Of a DNA stretch of 64,000 nucleotides, positions 53,722 to 61,618 are shown piece after piece. This DNA is from Novosphingobium sp. (lineage in GTDB: Bacteria > Pseudomonadota > Alphaproteobacteria > Sphingomonadales > Sphingomonadaceae): positions 1 through 64,000 of the forward strand of contig JAGHZR010000020.1 in NCBI GenBank assembly GCA_017745295.1, given 5' to 3'. The notes under the pieces are model-generated. The model made no database searches, was not told where the DNA came from, and was given only the letters and a program-made list of their open reading frames with translations. A program made the translations under genes and the position numbers. How positions within the stretch are numbered: the stretch's first letter is position 1; the number at the start of each line of letters is the position of its first letter.

Positions 53722-54303
53722 TCAAGCATCAACCGGACGAAATTCTTCATCCAATGCCGCACATAGCGCATGATAGACTAGCAGGTGCGCCGTTTGAATT
53801 CGGTCCGTTTCCATAAGCGGGACTACCACCGAAATATCGCTTAACGGCGCGAGCTTGCCACCGTCCCGGCCAAGCAAGCCGAAAGTCGTGGCTCCGATGG
53901 CTTTCGCAGCCTCGAAGGCGCGCACAACATTGGCGGAATTACCAGAAGTAGAGATTCCCCAGACGATGTCGCCGGGTTGTGCCAGAGCTTCAACCTGCCG
54001 GCTGAACACAGTTTCGTACGAATAGTCGTTGCTCCAGGCCGTCAAGATGGAACTGTCGGTAGACAGCGCAATTGCAGCCAGGCCGGGACGCTCGACCTTG
54101 TAACGACCGATTAGTTCCGCAGCGATATGCTGGGCATCCGCCGCCGAACCACCATTGCCCATGATGAGAAACTTGCCACCGTTACGCAGCGCCGCAGCAA
54201 GGCGCTGGGCGATGGGATCGATCCCGGCCAGGAACTGCGGGGTCAAAGCTTCCTGCAACGCAGCAAGAGTAGCCGAGACTTCATTGCCAATCGAAAATGT
54301 CAC
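53722..54303 (-). CDS. gmhA: Sedoheptulose-7-phosphate isomerase
   Basis: GmhA converts sedoheptulose-7-phosphate to D-glycero-D-manno-heptose-7-phosphate. This 193-residue SIS-domain protein has FLIMGNGGSAADAQHIAAEL, the phosphate-binding GISTSGNSANVVRAF and the metal-site region LMETDRIQTAHLLVYH. With hddA (60587) it points to a GDP-heptose precursor for the capsule. gmhB and hddC are not in the window. It follows the wza-like gene by 20 bases. Confidence 0.93.
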   Translation of the reverse strand: MTFSIGNEVSATLAALQEALTPQFLAGIDPIAQRLAAALRNGGKFLIMGNGGSAADAQHIAAELIGRYKVERPGLAAIALSTDSSILTAWSNDYSYETVFSRQVEALAQPGDIVWGISTSGNSANVVRAFEAAKAIGATTFGLLGRDGGKLAPLSDISVVVPLMETDRIQTAHLLVYHALCAALDEEFRPVDA

Positions 54304-54323
54304 TAGTTTATCCGCCGTTTTCG

Positions 54324-55502
54324 TTACTGTGCCACGGTCATCGTCGTCGCAACCGGAAGTAGGGTAGAGTAGATCACGTTCACGAACTTCTGGAAGTCCG
54401 CCAGCGGTGCGTTCGACACATAGAGCACGTCTTTATCGCGTATCGGGAAACCTTGTGCGACGAAGAACGTCGCGGGATCCTTCATATTGATGCGATAGAT
54501 CACGGGAACCTTGCCGTCCGGCGTAATCTTTGCGTTGGCCTGTTCCTCGGGAGCTAACGCAGAAGGATCTTCGAGCCGGAATAGGAATACACCTTTTACG
54601 TCAGCGCGTGCATCCTGGAGCCCGGCAACTCGGCCCAGTGCCTGCACCAAGGTGACGCCCGTCGCCTCAAAGGGCACTTCCTCGTTGCGGTTTGTGGCTC
54701 CCAATGCGACAAAGCTGTAGGGCTGGAAGAGCACCGTCATCACGTCGTCAGGCTGAAGAAAGATGTTCTGCTGCGGATCGCGGATAACCGCCTCGAGCGG
54801 CATCGACGCGGTCTGCACGCCACGCGTGATCCGCACCATGGTCTTGTTGACCGGCTGCTTGGCGCCTCCCGCGCTGGCCAGTACATCAAGCACACGCTCG
54901 CCCCGCGCGCTAAGTGGCACACGGGTACTACCTCCGACATCGCCGACCACGGTGACCCCTGCGGTAGCATTACGTACAAGGCGTACTATAGCCTGCGGCT
55001 GATGTGCCTTGCCGACGAGACGCGCGGTAATCTCACGCGCAATGTCCTGTGGGGCACGCCCGGCAGCTTGAACGCTGCCAACGAAGGGAATCACGATCCG
55101 CCCCTCGCTATCGACCATCTGTTCAGGCAATCCAGTGCCCCGTGAAGTCGCCCCGGAGGAAGATATCCTTGGATCGGCGGCATTAGCACCGAACAACGCT
55201 GCAGGCGGGGCCTCCCAGATTGCGATGTCGAGAACGTCGCCCTTACCTACCGCCGATCCGATCGCGTGACCTTGACCTAGGACTTCCGAGAATCGAGTCT
55301 TGCGATCGGATGCCAGCAACCGGCGAGCGACCGCGTCGGTCACCTCAATAACTTTGATGTCGTATCCGTTCCTAGCGGCAGCCGACGCATTGCCGACGCT
55401 GCGCGCTGAAGGACCGCTGGCAGGCGCGACGGCACAGGCCGAAAGTGCTCCAGCTAGGCTGGTCACAACTATCGCCCGAGAAAATAGATACTCTTTTTTC
55501 AT
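54324..55502 (-). CDS. Outer-membrane polysaccharide export lipoprotein (Wza/KpsD-like)
   Basis: This 392-residue protein forms the outer-membrane channel of the capsule exporter. The lipobox LSAC at about residues 20-23 marks it as a lipoprotein. Then come a polysaccharide export (Poly_export) domain (about 85-190, KGDVLDIAIWEAP, GRIVIPFVGSVQAAG) and SLBB-like repeats (VTVVGDVGGSTRVPL, LDVLASAGGAKQPV, and RNEEVPF). It is divergent from kpsEMT across a 296-base gap and belongs to the same transport route. Confidence 0.9.
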   Translation of the reverse strand: MKKEYLFSRAIVVTSLAGALSACAVAPASGPSARSVGNASAAARNGYDIKVIEVTDAVARRLLASDRKTRFSEVLGQGHAIGSAVGKGDVLDIAIWEAPPAALFGANAADPRISSSGATSRGTGLPEQMVDSEGRIVIPFVGSVQAAGRAPQDIAREITARLVGKAHQPQAIVRLVRNATAGVTVVGDVGGSTRVPLSARGERVLDVLASAGGAKQPVNKTMVRITRGVQTASMPLEAVIRDPQQNIFLQPDDVMTVLFQPYSFVALGATNRNEEVPFEATGVTLVQALGRVAGLQDARADVKGVFLFRLEDPSALAPEEQANAKITPDGKVPVIYRINMKDPATFFVAQGFPIRDKDVLYVSNAPLADFQKFVNVIYSTLLPVATTMTVAQ

Positions 55503-55798
55503 GGTTAATCAGACAACAGCAGGAGTGGAGCTTGGATTTTCCCAGGCAGGCAGGCCAGCGCTATGGCGCAAGTGCAGGCACAGATCAAGAAACCCCTTCC
55601 GGCTGCAATACTTTTCATCGCCATCGCCCTCACAGGCTGGACGCCCGAAACGATGGCAGCTAGAAGCCAGCGACACTCACGGGGGCCGCCTCGAGACGAT
55701 CTGAAGGACGTACCCCTGTCGAAGCCTGAAGGCACACCCTTCGCGCGGCAAGGCCTGTCCGGAAAACACGGCACCTAAGGCACGAAACGTAGCTGCGA
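55503..55798. other. Divergent promoter region of the capsule locus
   Basis: This 296-base gap lies between wza (minus) and kpsE (plus) and should hold both promoters; exact boxes were not assigned. A 71-codon plus-strand frame at 55563-55778 begins MAQVQAQIKKPLPAAILFIA and has a signal-like hydrophobic stretch ending in ETMAA, but it has a poor ribosome binding site and no recognised family. It is noted only as a possible small exported protein (about 0.2). Confidence 0.5.
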
Positions 55799-56908
55799 AT
55801 GATGAATACGATATTCAAGAAGATCATCTCTGCAGGCCCGCTGTTCTGGATAACGGTCCTGATCCCGACATCCCTGTCCATCTTGTATTTCGGAATATTC
55901 GCTTCCGACGTCTATGTATCGGAATCGCAGTTCGTGGTACGTAGTCCGGACAAGCCGTCCACATCCGGGCTCGGACTGCTGCTAAAGAGCAGTGGGTTCG
56001 CCAATGCTGGCGACGAGATTTACGCCGCGGAGAAGTACGTTTTGTCGCGCGATGCGCTTCAGGCGCTGAACACGAAACAAGCATTTGCGAATGCCTACGG
56101 AGCGTCCTCGATATCGGTGTTCGACCGCTACAATGCAACGGGTATGGCTGGCCGGTTTGAGGATCTCTATAAGTATTACGAGAAGAAGGTTGATGTCGAA
56201 TACGACACCACTTCCTCGGTCCTGACATTGACCGTGCGCGGTTATACCGCGCAGGACGCGCACCGGTTCAACGAACGCCTGCTCGAAATGGCCGAGGCTA
56301 CGGTCAACAAGCTAAATACCCGCGGCCGCCAGGACCTTATTCGCTTCGCGCAAACCGAGGTGGACGAAGCAAAGAAGAAATCGCAGGATGCCTCGGTAGC
56401 GCTGGCTCTCTACCGTAACCGCCAAGGCGTAGTCGATCCTGAAAAACAGGCGACCATCCAACTTCAGATGATCTCGAAACTGCAAGATGAGCTGATCGCA
56501 ACTCGCACCCAGTTGCGCGAACTGCGCTCTCTCGCTCCTCAGAACCCCCAGATCGAGGCACTTGAGACTAGGGTCAAGGGAATTGCAACCGAGATCGACG
56601 AGCAGACCGGGCAGGTTGCCGGTGGCAAGCGATCGCTCTCTACACAGGCAACCGAGTACCAGCGATTGGTCCTCGAAAACATGTTCGCCGAAAAGCAGCT
56701 CGCCAGCGCCATGGTCTCGCTTGAGGACGCCCGGAATGAGGCGCGACGCAAGCAGGCCTATGTGGAACGCATCGTCGAGCCTAACACGCCCGATGACGCT
56801 CTCGAACCGCGACGTTTGCGCGGCATCTTCGCCACACTCGTGCTCGGCCTTATCGCATGGGGTATCCTGAGCATGCTGTTGGCCGGGATGCTGGAGCATA
56901 AGGACTGA
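55799..56908 (+). CDS. kpsE: Capsule export inner-membrane protein (KpsE/BexC-like)
   Basis: This 369-residue polysaccharide co-polymerase spans the periplasm between the ABC transporter and the outer-membrane channel. It has an N-terminal membrane helix (about 13-35), the family start SDVYVSESQFVVRSPDKP, long periplasmic coiled coils (about 170-330, rich in QMISKLQDELIATRTQL) and a C-terminal helix (about 344-363). It is followed after eight bases by kpsM. Confidence 0.92.
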   Translation: MMNTIFKKIISAGPLFWITVLIPTSLSILYFGIFASDVYVSESQFVVRSPDKPSTSGLGLLLKSSGFANAGDEIYAAEKYVLSRDALQALNTKQAFANAYGASSISVFDRYNATGMAGRFEDLYKYYEKKVDVEYDTTSSVLTLTVRGYTAQDAHRFNERLLEMAEATVNKLNTRGRQDLIRFAQTEVDEAKKKSQDASVALALYRNRQGVVDPEKQATIQLQMISKLQDELIATRTQLRELRSLAPQNPQIEALETRVKGIATEIDEQTGQVAGGKRSLSTQATEYQRLVLENMFAEKQLASAMVSLEDARNEARRKQAYVERIVEPNTPDDALEPRRLRGIFATLVLGLIAWGILSMLLAGMLEHKD

Positions 56909-56916
56909 AGCTCCCC

Positions 56917-57714
56917 GTGGCCCTCTCTCAACTCTCCACGATAGGTCGCAGCGCAAGCGTCCAGTGGCGCGTGATCCACGCGCTGCTGATGCGCGAGATC
57001 CTTACTCGCTACGGTCGGCACAACATCGGCTTCCTATGGCTCTTCGTCGAGCCAATGTTGTTCACCACTGGCGTTACTATCCTTTGGACCTTGGCGAAGT
57101 CTGTCCACGGCTCAAACTTACCGATCGTCGCCTTCGCGCTGACCGGCTATTCAGCGGTCCTGCTATGGCGCAACATGCCCTCGCGCTGCATTGGCGCGAT
57201 CGAGCCCAACCTGTCGCTGATGTACCACCGTAACGTGCGAGTCATCGACATCTTCCTGGCGCGGCTAATCCTGGAAGGCGGCGGTGCCACGATCTCGTTT
57301 GTTACGCTGTCACTGTTCTATATCTCAATCGGATGGCTGGAGCCACCGGAGGATATCATGACGATCGTGGTAGGGTGGCTGTCAATCGCATGGTTCGGTG
57401 CCAGCCTCGCTATTTTCCTAGGAGCGCTGTCTGAAAAGAGCGAGCTGGTCGAAAAGATCTGGCACCCGCTATCTTACCTCACCTTCCCTCTGTCCGGGGC
57501 TGCCTTCATGGTAGACGCCCTGCCACCAGAAGCCCAGCGCTATGTACTTTACGTTCCGATGGTCAATGGTGTCGAACTGGTGCGTGAAGGATACTTTGGC
57601 GCACATATCCACGCTCATTACGACATCCCCTACCTGGTCGGCTGCTGCGCAGTACTGACCCTACTGGCGCTGGCACAAGTGGCTGTTGCGAATCGAGAGA
57701 TCACGCCAGAATGA
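56917..57714 (+). CDS. kpsM: Capsule ABC transporter permease
   Basis: This 265-residue ABC-2-type permease moves lipid-linked capsule across the inner membrane. Features: start region MREILTRYGRHNIGFLWLFV, six predicted membrane helices, and the FPLSGAAFMVDALPPEAQRY periplasmic loop. The start codon is GTG at 56917. The stop overlaps the kpsT ATG (57711-57714). Confidence 0.92.
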   Translation: MALSQLSTIGRSASVQWRVIHALLMREILTRYGRHNIGFLWLFVEPMLFTTGVTILWTLAKSVHGSNLPIVAFALTGYSAVLLWRNMPSRCIGAIEPNLSLMYHRNVRVIDIFLARLILEGGGATISFVTLSLFYISIGWLEPPEDIMTIVVGWLSIAWFGASLAIFLGALSEKSELVEKIWHPLSYLTFPLSGAAFMVDALPPEAQRYVLYVPMVNGVELVREGYFGAHIHAHYDIPYLVGCCAVLTLLALAQVAVANREITPE

Positions 57715-58376
57715 TCCAGCTGGAAAACGTCCATAAGATCTACCCGACCCGCTCCGGCGATCGCGTGGTGCTGAACGACATCTCATTCAACCTGGACCGT
57801 GGCGAGAAGCTGGGCATTCTGGGTCGTAACGGCGCTGGCAAGTCCACACTCATCCGCCTCGTCAGCGGTGCCGAACGACCAACTGCGGGTGAGATCACCC
57901 GCACCATGTCGGTGTCTTGGCCGCTGGCTTTCGGCGGAGCGTTCCAGAATACCCTCACCGGGCTGGACAACGTCCGCTTCATCAGCCGCATCTATAATCA
58001 GCGCACCGACCATAACATCGACTTCGTCTATGAATTCACCGAACTAGGTGCTTACCTGCGTGAGCCGGTGCGCAATTATTCGTCAGGGATGCGGGCACGC
58101 CTAGCCTTCGCGATTTCGATGATTATCGAGTTCGACTGTTACCTGATCGACGAAATCACGGCAGTCGGCGATGCCAAGTTCTACGAGAAGTGCGAAGAGG
58201 AATTGTTCGGCAAGCGCAAGGACCGCGCCATGCTCATCATCTCACACGATCTGGAATATGTCAGAAAGCACTGCGGTCGCTTCGCCGTCCTGCACGAAGG
58301 TGACCTCCTATTTTACCCCAATTTCGACGAAGCGCACGAGGCCCATTTGCGCAACCTACATATTGGGGAAGGCTGA
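57711..58376 (+). CDS. kpsT: Capsule ABC transporter ATPase
   Basis: This 221-residue ATPase drives KpsM. Walker A is GRNGAGKST (38-46), the signature is NYSSGMRARLAF, Walker B with the catalytic glutamate is CYLIDEITAVGD, and the switch histidine is in IISHDLEYV. It has no extra carbohydrate-binding domain, matching the KpsT rather than the Wzt type. Confidence 0.94.
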   Translation: MIQLENVHKIYPTRSGDRVVLNDISFNLDRGEKLGILGRNGAGKSTLIRLVSGAERPTAGEITRTMSVSWPLAFGGAFQNTLTGLDNVRFISRIYNQRTDHNIDFVYEFTELGAYLREPVRNYSSGMRARLAFAISMIIEFDCYLIDEITAVGDAKFYEKCEEELFGKRKDRAMLIISHDLEYVRKHCGRFAVLHEGDLLFYPNFDEAHEAHLRNLHIGEG

Positions 58377-58403
58377 AAGGCTTCCGGTGCGGCAGCCCCT
58401 TTC

Positions 58404-59666
58404 ATGACCATGCGAACATTCCTCGAACTTCTGCCTTACCGGATCGAGCAAGCTCTGAACTTGCGGAGTCTTCGGGCGATCCGTACCCGTCGATCTCGGC
58501 GGCAAACGGCCCCCGCCCTCGCTCAATCCGCCGCGCCTCCAAGGAGGCCCAGGCTCTTCATTGACATGGCCGTCATCAGTAACCACGACGCCGGAACGGG
58601 AATACAGCGCGTCGTACGAGCGCTGGCGCTGGCGCTACTCGACGAAAACCCCGTAGCATGGGACATCCGCTTCGTGTCAGCTCGTCGCAAACGGCGATAT
58701 TTCGAGATCGGATGGCCTGAACCCGCCCCCGCTCATCCGGTTGGTGAGGAAATGCGCGGGCAACTTGGCGACGTCTTCGTGGGCTTGGACTACTCGCTCG
58801 ATGCGGTGCGCCGCCACCGCCGCCAGCTTGCCCACTTCCGACGGAGCGGTGGCACTCTGTGGTTCCTCGTCCACGACCTTCTGCCACTGGATCGCCCAGA
58901 ATGGTTCTCGCGCAACACGGTCATTCGTTACGGTGCCTGGCTCGGTGTGTTGGCCGGTCTTGCCGACGGCTTCCTTTGCAACTCCCCCCAAACCGAATCA
59001 GAATTGCGGAACGCGCTGAGCCGCGTACATGGCCTCTCGCACGGTTTCAGCACCCAAGTCTTGCCGATGGGCCACGCAATCCTCGATGCGCCTCACACCT
59101 CGCGGAATGCCCCCGTTGCGGCGCGCTTCGACACTGCCGCGCCCTTTGCGCTGATGGTCGGCACGCTAGAGCCGCGTAAGGCCCACGACGAGGTCTTGGC
59201 TGCCTTTGACGTGTTGTGGCGGCAAGGCCGAGCGGATAGGCTGGTACTGGTCGGCCGCTTGGGTTGGCAGGTAGAATTCCTGCGCGACCGCATCATCAAC
59301 CACCCTGAATACACTCGGCGGCTGCTTTGGATGGACGACGTAAGCGACGCCGAGCTTTTCGCGATTTACGAAGCCTGCACAGGCGTCGTCATCGCCTCGC
59401 ACGGGGAAGGCTTCGGTCTGCCACTGATCGAGGCGCTGGGCCACGGCAAGCCGGTACTCGCCCGCGATTTGCCGGTATTTCGCATCCACGAGGAGCGCGG
59501 TGTCCATTTCTTCCCCGCCACTGCTTCCTCACAGGCCTTGGCCGACGCAGCACAGGTCTGGCTCGACGCAGCGCGAGCGGGGAAAATTACGGTCTCCGCA
59601 CCCACCGACGACTGGCGTGCTTCTGCCCGCATGCTGCTAACCGCTCTTGACGGGAACAATAAATAA
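58404..59666 (+). CDS. Glycosyltransferase family 4 protein
   Basis: This 420-residue GT-B enzyme probably adds a sugar to the capsule. Residues 1-50 are basic, then RLFIDMAVISNHDAGTGIQR marks the acceptor domain. The C-terminal donor domain has LMVGTLEPRKAHDEVLAAF, VLVGRLGW and the family signature SHGEGFGLPLIEALGHGKPVLA. It begins 27 bases after kpsT and is likely in the same transcript. The donor sugar cannot be read from the sequence; GDP-heptose or dTDP-rhamnose are candidates because both precursor pathways are present. Confidence 0.85.
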   Translation: MTMRTFLELLPYRIEQALNLRSLRAIRTRRSRRQTAPALAQSAAPPRRPRLFIDMAVISNHDAGTGIQRVVRALALALLDENPVAWDIRFVSARRKRRYFEIGWPEPAPAHPVGEEMRGQLGDVFVGLDYSLDAVRRHRRQLAHFRRSGGTLWFLVHDLLPLDRPEWFSRNTVIRYGAWLGVLAGLADGFLCNSPQTESELRNALSRVHGLSHGFSTQVLPMGHAILDAPHTSRNAPVAARFDTAAPFALMVGTLEPRKAHDEVLAAFDVLWRQGRADRLVLVGRLGWQVEFLRDRIINHPEYTRRLLWMDDVSDAELFAIYEACTGVVIASHGEGFGLPLIEALGHGKPVLARDLPVFRIHEERGVHFFPATASSQALADAAQVWLDAARAGKITVSAPTDDWRASARMLLTALDGNNK

Positions 59667-59740
59667 CCGTGTCCATGAGGGAATGACAACGTGCTCAATA
59701 GGACATATCAGGTTGACTTTCAAAGGGTTGTGGGGATCAA

Positions 59741-60499
59741 ATGTTTAAGCGCCTGCTGTCGAGCTTTCGGTCTAATGGAGCGATCCGGGATACCGATCGT
59801 GATTGGACGATCATTGGTGAAACGGAGCCATATTTCGGGGTTCTAACCGCCGATCGTTTCAAGCGCGCGAACCTTGATGAGGATGGACGCGCCGAGTTCT
59901 TTCGCTCTGGCGAAGGGGACATCGGTCATTTCATTGATCGTATCCGCACACTATTCGGCCCATTCGAGCCACGCTCTGCGCTCGATTTCGGGTGCGGTGT
60001 GGGGCGGCTCACAGTGCCACTCGCCGCCTTAACCGGCGCGGCAACGGGGGTCGACATCTCTCCTGGAATGCTGGCCGAAGCGCGCAAGCATGACCATCCC
60101 GGCCTGACCTTCAGAGACACCATCCCGGAAGGTCAGTTCGACTGGGTAGTCTCGGCCATCGTGCTCCAGCACATTCCGCCAGAGCGCGGCTACGACATCC
60201 TTGAACAGCTGTTAGACCGCGTCGCCCCAGGCGGCGGCGCCACCATCCAGATCATGTTCGGTCGTACCGCCTACCATGAAAAATCAGTGGGTGCACGCCT
60301 GGTGATCGACGATGCGGCCGTACGTCCCGCCATCGGCCGAGTGCTTCCAAAGAAACTGCAACAAGGCATGATGATCATGCACGACTACGACCTGTCGCAA
60401 GTCATCGGCCTATTCTACCGCTCGGGAATGAAAACGCTAACTCTGGACCATATCGACCACGGCGGAATTGTCGGAGCGACAATTTACGCACGCAAGTAA
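59741..60499 (+). CDS. SAM-dependent methyltransferase
   Basis: This is a 252-residue class I methyltransferase. Motif I is ALDFGCGVGRLTVPLAAL (about 85-102), followed by GVDISPGML and the acidic FDWVVSAIVLQHIPPE. The centre is intact. It may methylate a capsule sugar or terminate chain growth (inference from location). A good GGGGA site precedes the ATG. It is convergent with hddA. Confidence 0.85.
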   Translation: MFKRLLSSFRSNGAIRDTDRDWTIIGETEPYFGVLTADRFKRANLDEDGRAEFFRSGEGDIGHFIDRIRTLFGPFEPRSALDFGCGVGRLTVPLAALTGAATGVDISPGMLAEARKHDHPGLTFRDTIPEGQFDWVVSAIVLQHIPPERGYDILEQLLDRVAPGGGATIQIMFGRTAYHEKSVGARLVIDDAAVRPAIGRVLPKKLQQGMMIMHDYDLSQVIGLFYRSGMKTLTLDHIDHGGIVGATIYARK

Positions 60500-60550
60500 C
60501 CTTTTCATCTGGCGGCCACGATCGCCCGAAAGACATCTTAAGCGGGTTCA

Positions 60551-60582
60551 TGCCATTGCCCGGTCGAAACCAGACAATGGCA
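60551..60582. terminator. Inverted repeat between convergent genes
   Basis: TGCCATTG (60551-60558) pairs with CAATGGCA (60575-60582) with a further small inner GGT/ACC stem. It lies between the ends of the methyltransferase and hddA and may be a bidirectional terminator. There is no T-tract. Confidence 0.35.
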
Positions 60583-60586
60583 TAGA

Positions 60587-61618
60587 TCATCCCTGAACAC
60601 GCCAGGATTCTGAGCCCTGCTTGGTAAAGTGGCAGTTACTGACTTGGCCCGGATAGTGTCCAAGCGCCTCGATAACGCGCATGCGCTGTTCGGGCGGTAC
60701 GAAAAACATCATGAAGCCACCGCCACCCGCGCCGGAAATCTTTCCGGCCAGCGCCCCAGCCTTCAACGCAGCGTCAAACACTTCGTCGAGCCAAGGATTG
60801 GATATGGACGAAGCGAGGTTTTTCTTGCTGGCCCAGCCCGCTCGCATCGTTTCCACCAGATCATCGAAATTGCCGCGCAGGATGGCCTCTTTCATCTGGA
60901 GTGCCTCCGCCTTGAGTGCATGCATAGCGTCAACCGTCTTGGTTACGCCCTTCGTCAGATTATTGCTTTGATCGGCGATGATCCGGGCGGATTCACGCGA
61001 GATCCCAGTGTAAAACAGTAACAGCGAGGACTCCAGTTCCCACAGGGTAGAGCTCCTGATACGCAGCGGGTTTACCACGACGCGGTCGTCAGCGTAGAAT
61101 TCGATGAAATTGAACCCCCCAAAGGTCGCTGCGTATTGATCTTGGCGCCCGCCCTGAAGCCCACAGTCGATGCGCTCGATCTTGTAGGCCAGGTGAGCTG
61201 TCGCATAGTCGTCAAGCGGCAGATTGAGCAGTTCAGCAAATGCACGGATCAGTGCCACGACCACCGTCGAGGAAGACCCTAACCCCGAGCCTGTGGGCGC
61301 ATCGCAAAAGCTCGTCAGATCGACCGCCAGTGGTTGCCCACCGTTAAAGGTCCGCACAATCTCGTTGTACACGGCCTTGTGCAGCTTCAATCCTCCCTCA
61401 AGCGGGATCTTATCCGTCAACCGCAGGGTCTCCGCCTGGCCCTGATCCTGGGCGCTGAAGCGCAGTAGCGGCTCGTCAAGTAGCTTGAGGCTGGCATAGG
61501 CATAACGGTCGATCGTGGCGTTCAGCACATGACCTCCATGCTGGTCGCAATAAGGGGACACATCCGTCCCGCCGCCGGCTAGCCCAAGCCGTAGCGGCGC
61601 ACGCGCGCGTACGATCAT
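60587..61618 (-). CDS. hddA: D-glycero-D-manno-heptose-7-phosphate kinase (HddA-like)
   Basis: This 343-residue GHMP kinase phosphorylates the C1 of heptose-7-phosphate, leading to GDP-D-glycero-D-manno-heptose. Family features: RARAPLRLGLAGGGTDVSPY at the start, the ATP loop PTGSGLGSSSTV, KIERIDCGLQGGRQDQYAA and the C-terminal KISGAGGGGFMMFF. A fucose- or other sugar-1-kinase of the same family is an alternative, but gmhA in the locus favours heptose. It starts inside the stop of the glycosyltransferase upstream (61615-61618). Confidence 0.85.
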   Translation of the reverse strand: MIVRARAPLRLGLAGGGTDVSPYCDQHGGHVLNATIDRYAYASLKLLDEPLLRFSAQDQGQAETLRLTDKIPLEGGLKLHKAVYNEIVRTFNGGQPLAVDLTSFCDAPTGSGLGSSSTVVVALIRAFAELLNLPLDDYATAHLAYKIERIDCGLQGGRQDQYAATFGGFNFIEFYADDRVVVNPLRIRSSTLWELESSLLLFYTGISRESARIIADQSNNLTKGVTKTVDAMHALKAEALQMKEAILRGNFDDLVETMRAGWASKKNLASSISNPWLDEVFDAALKAGALAGKISGAGGGGFMMFFVPPEQRMRVIEALGHYPGQVSNCHFTKQGSESWRVQG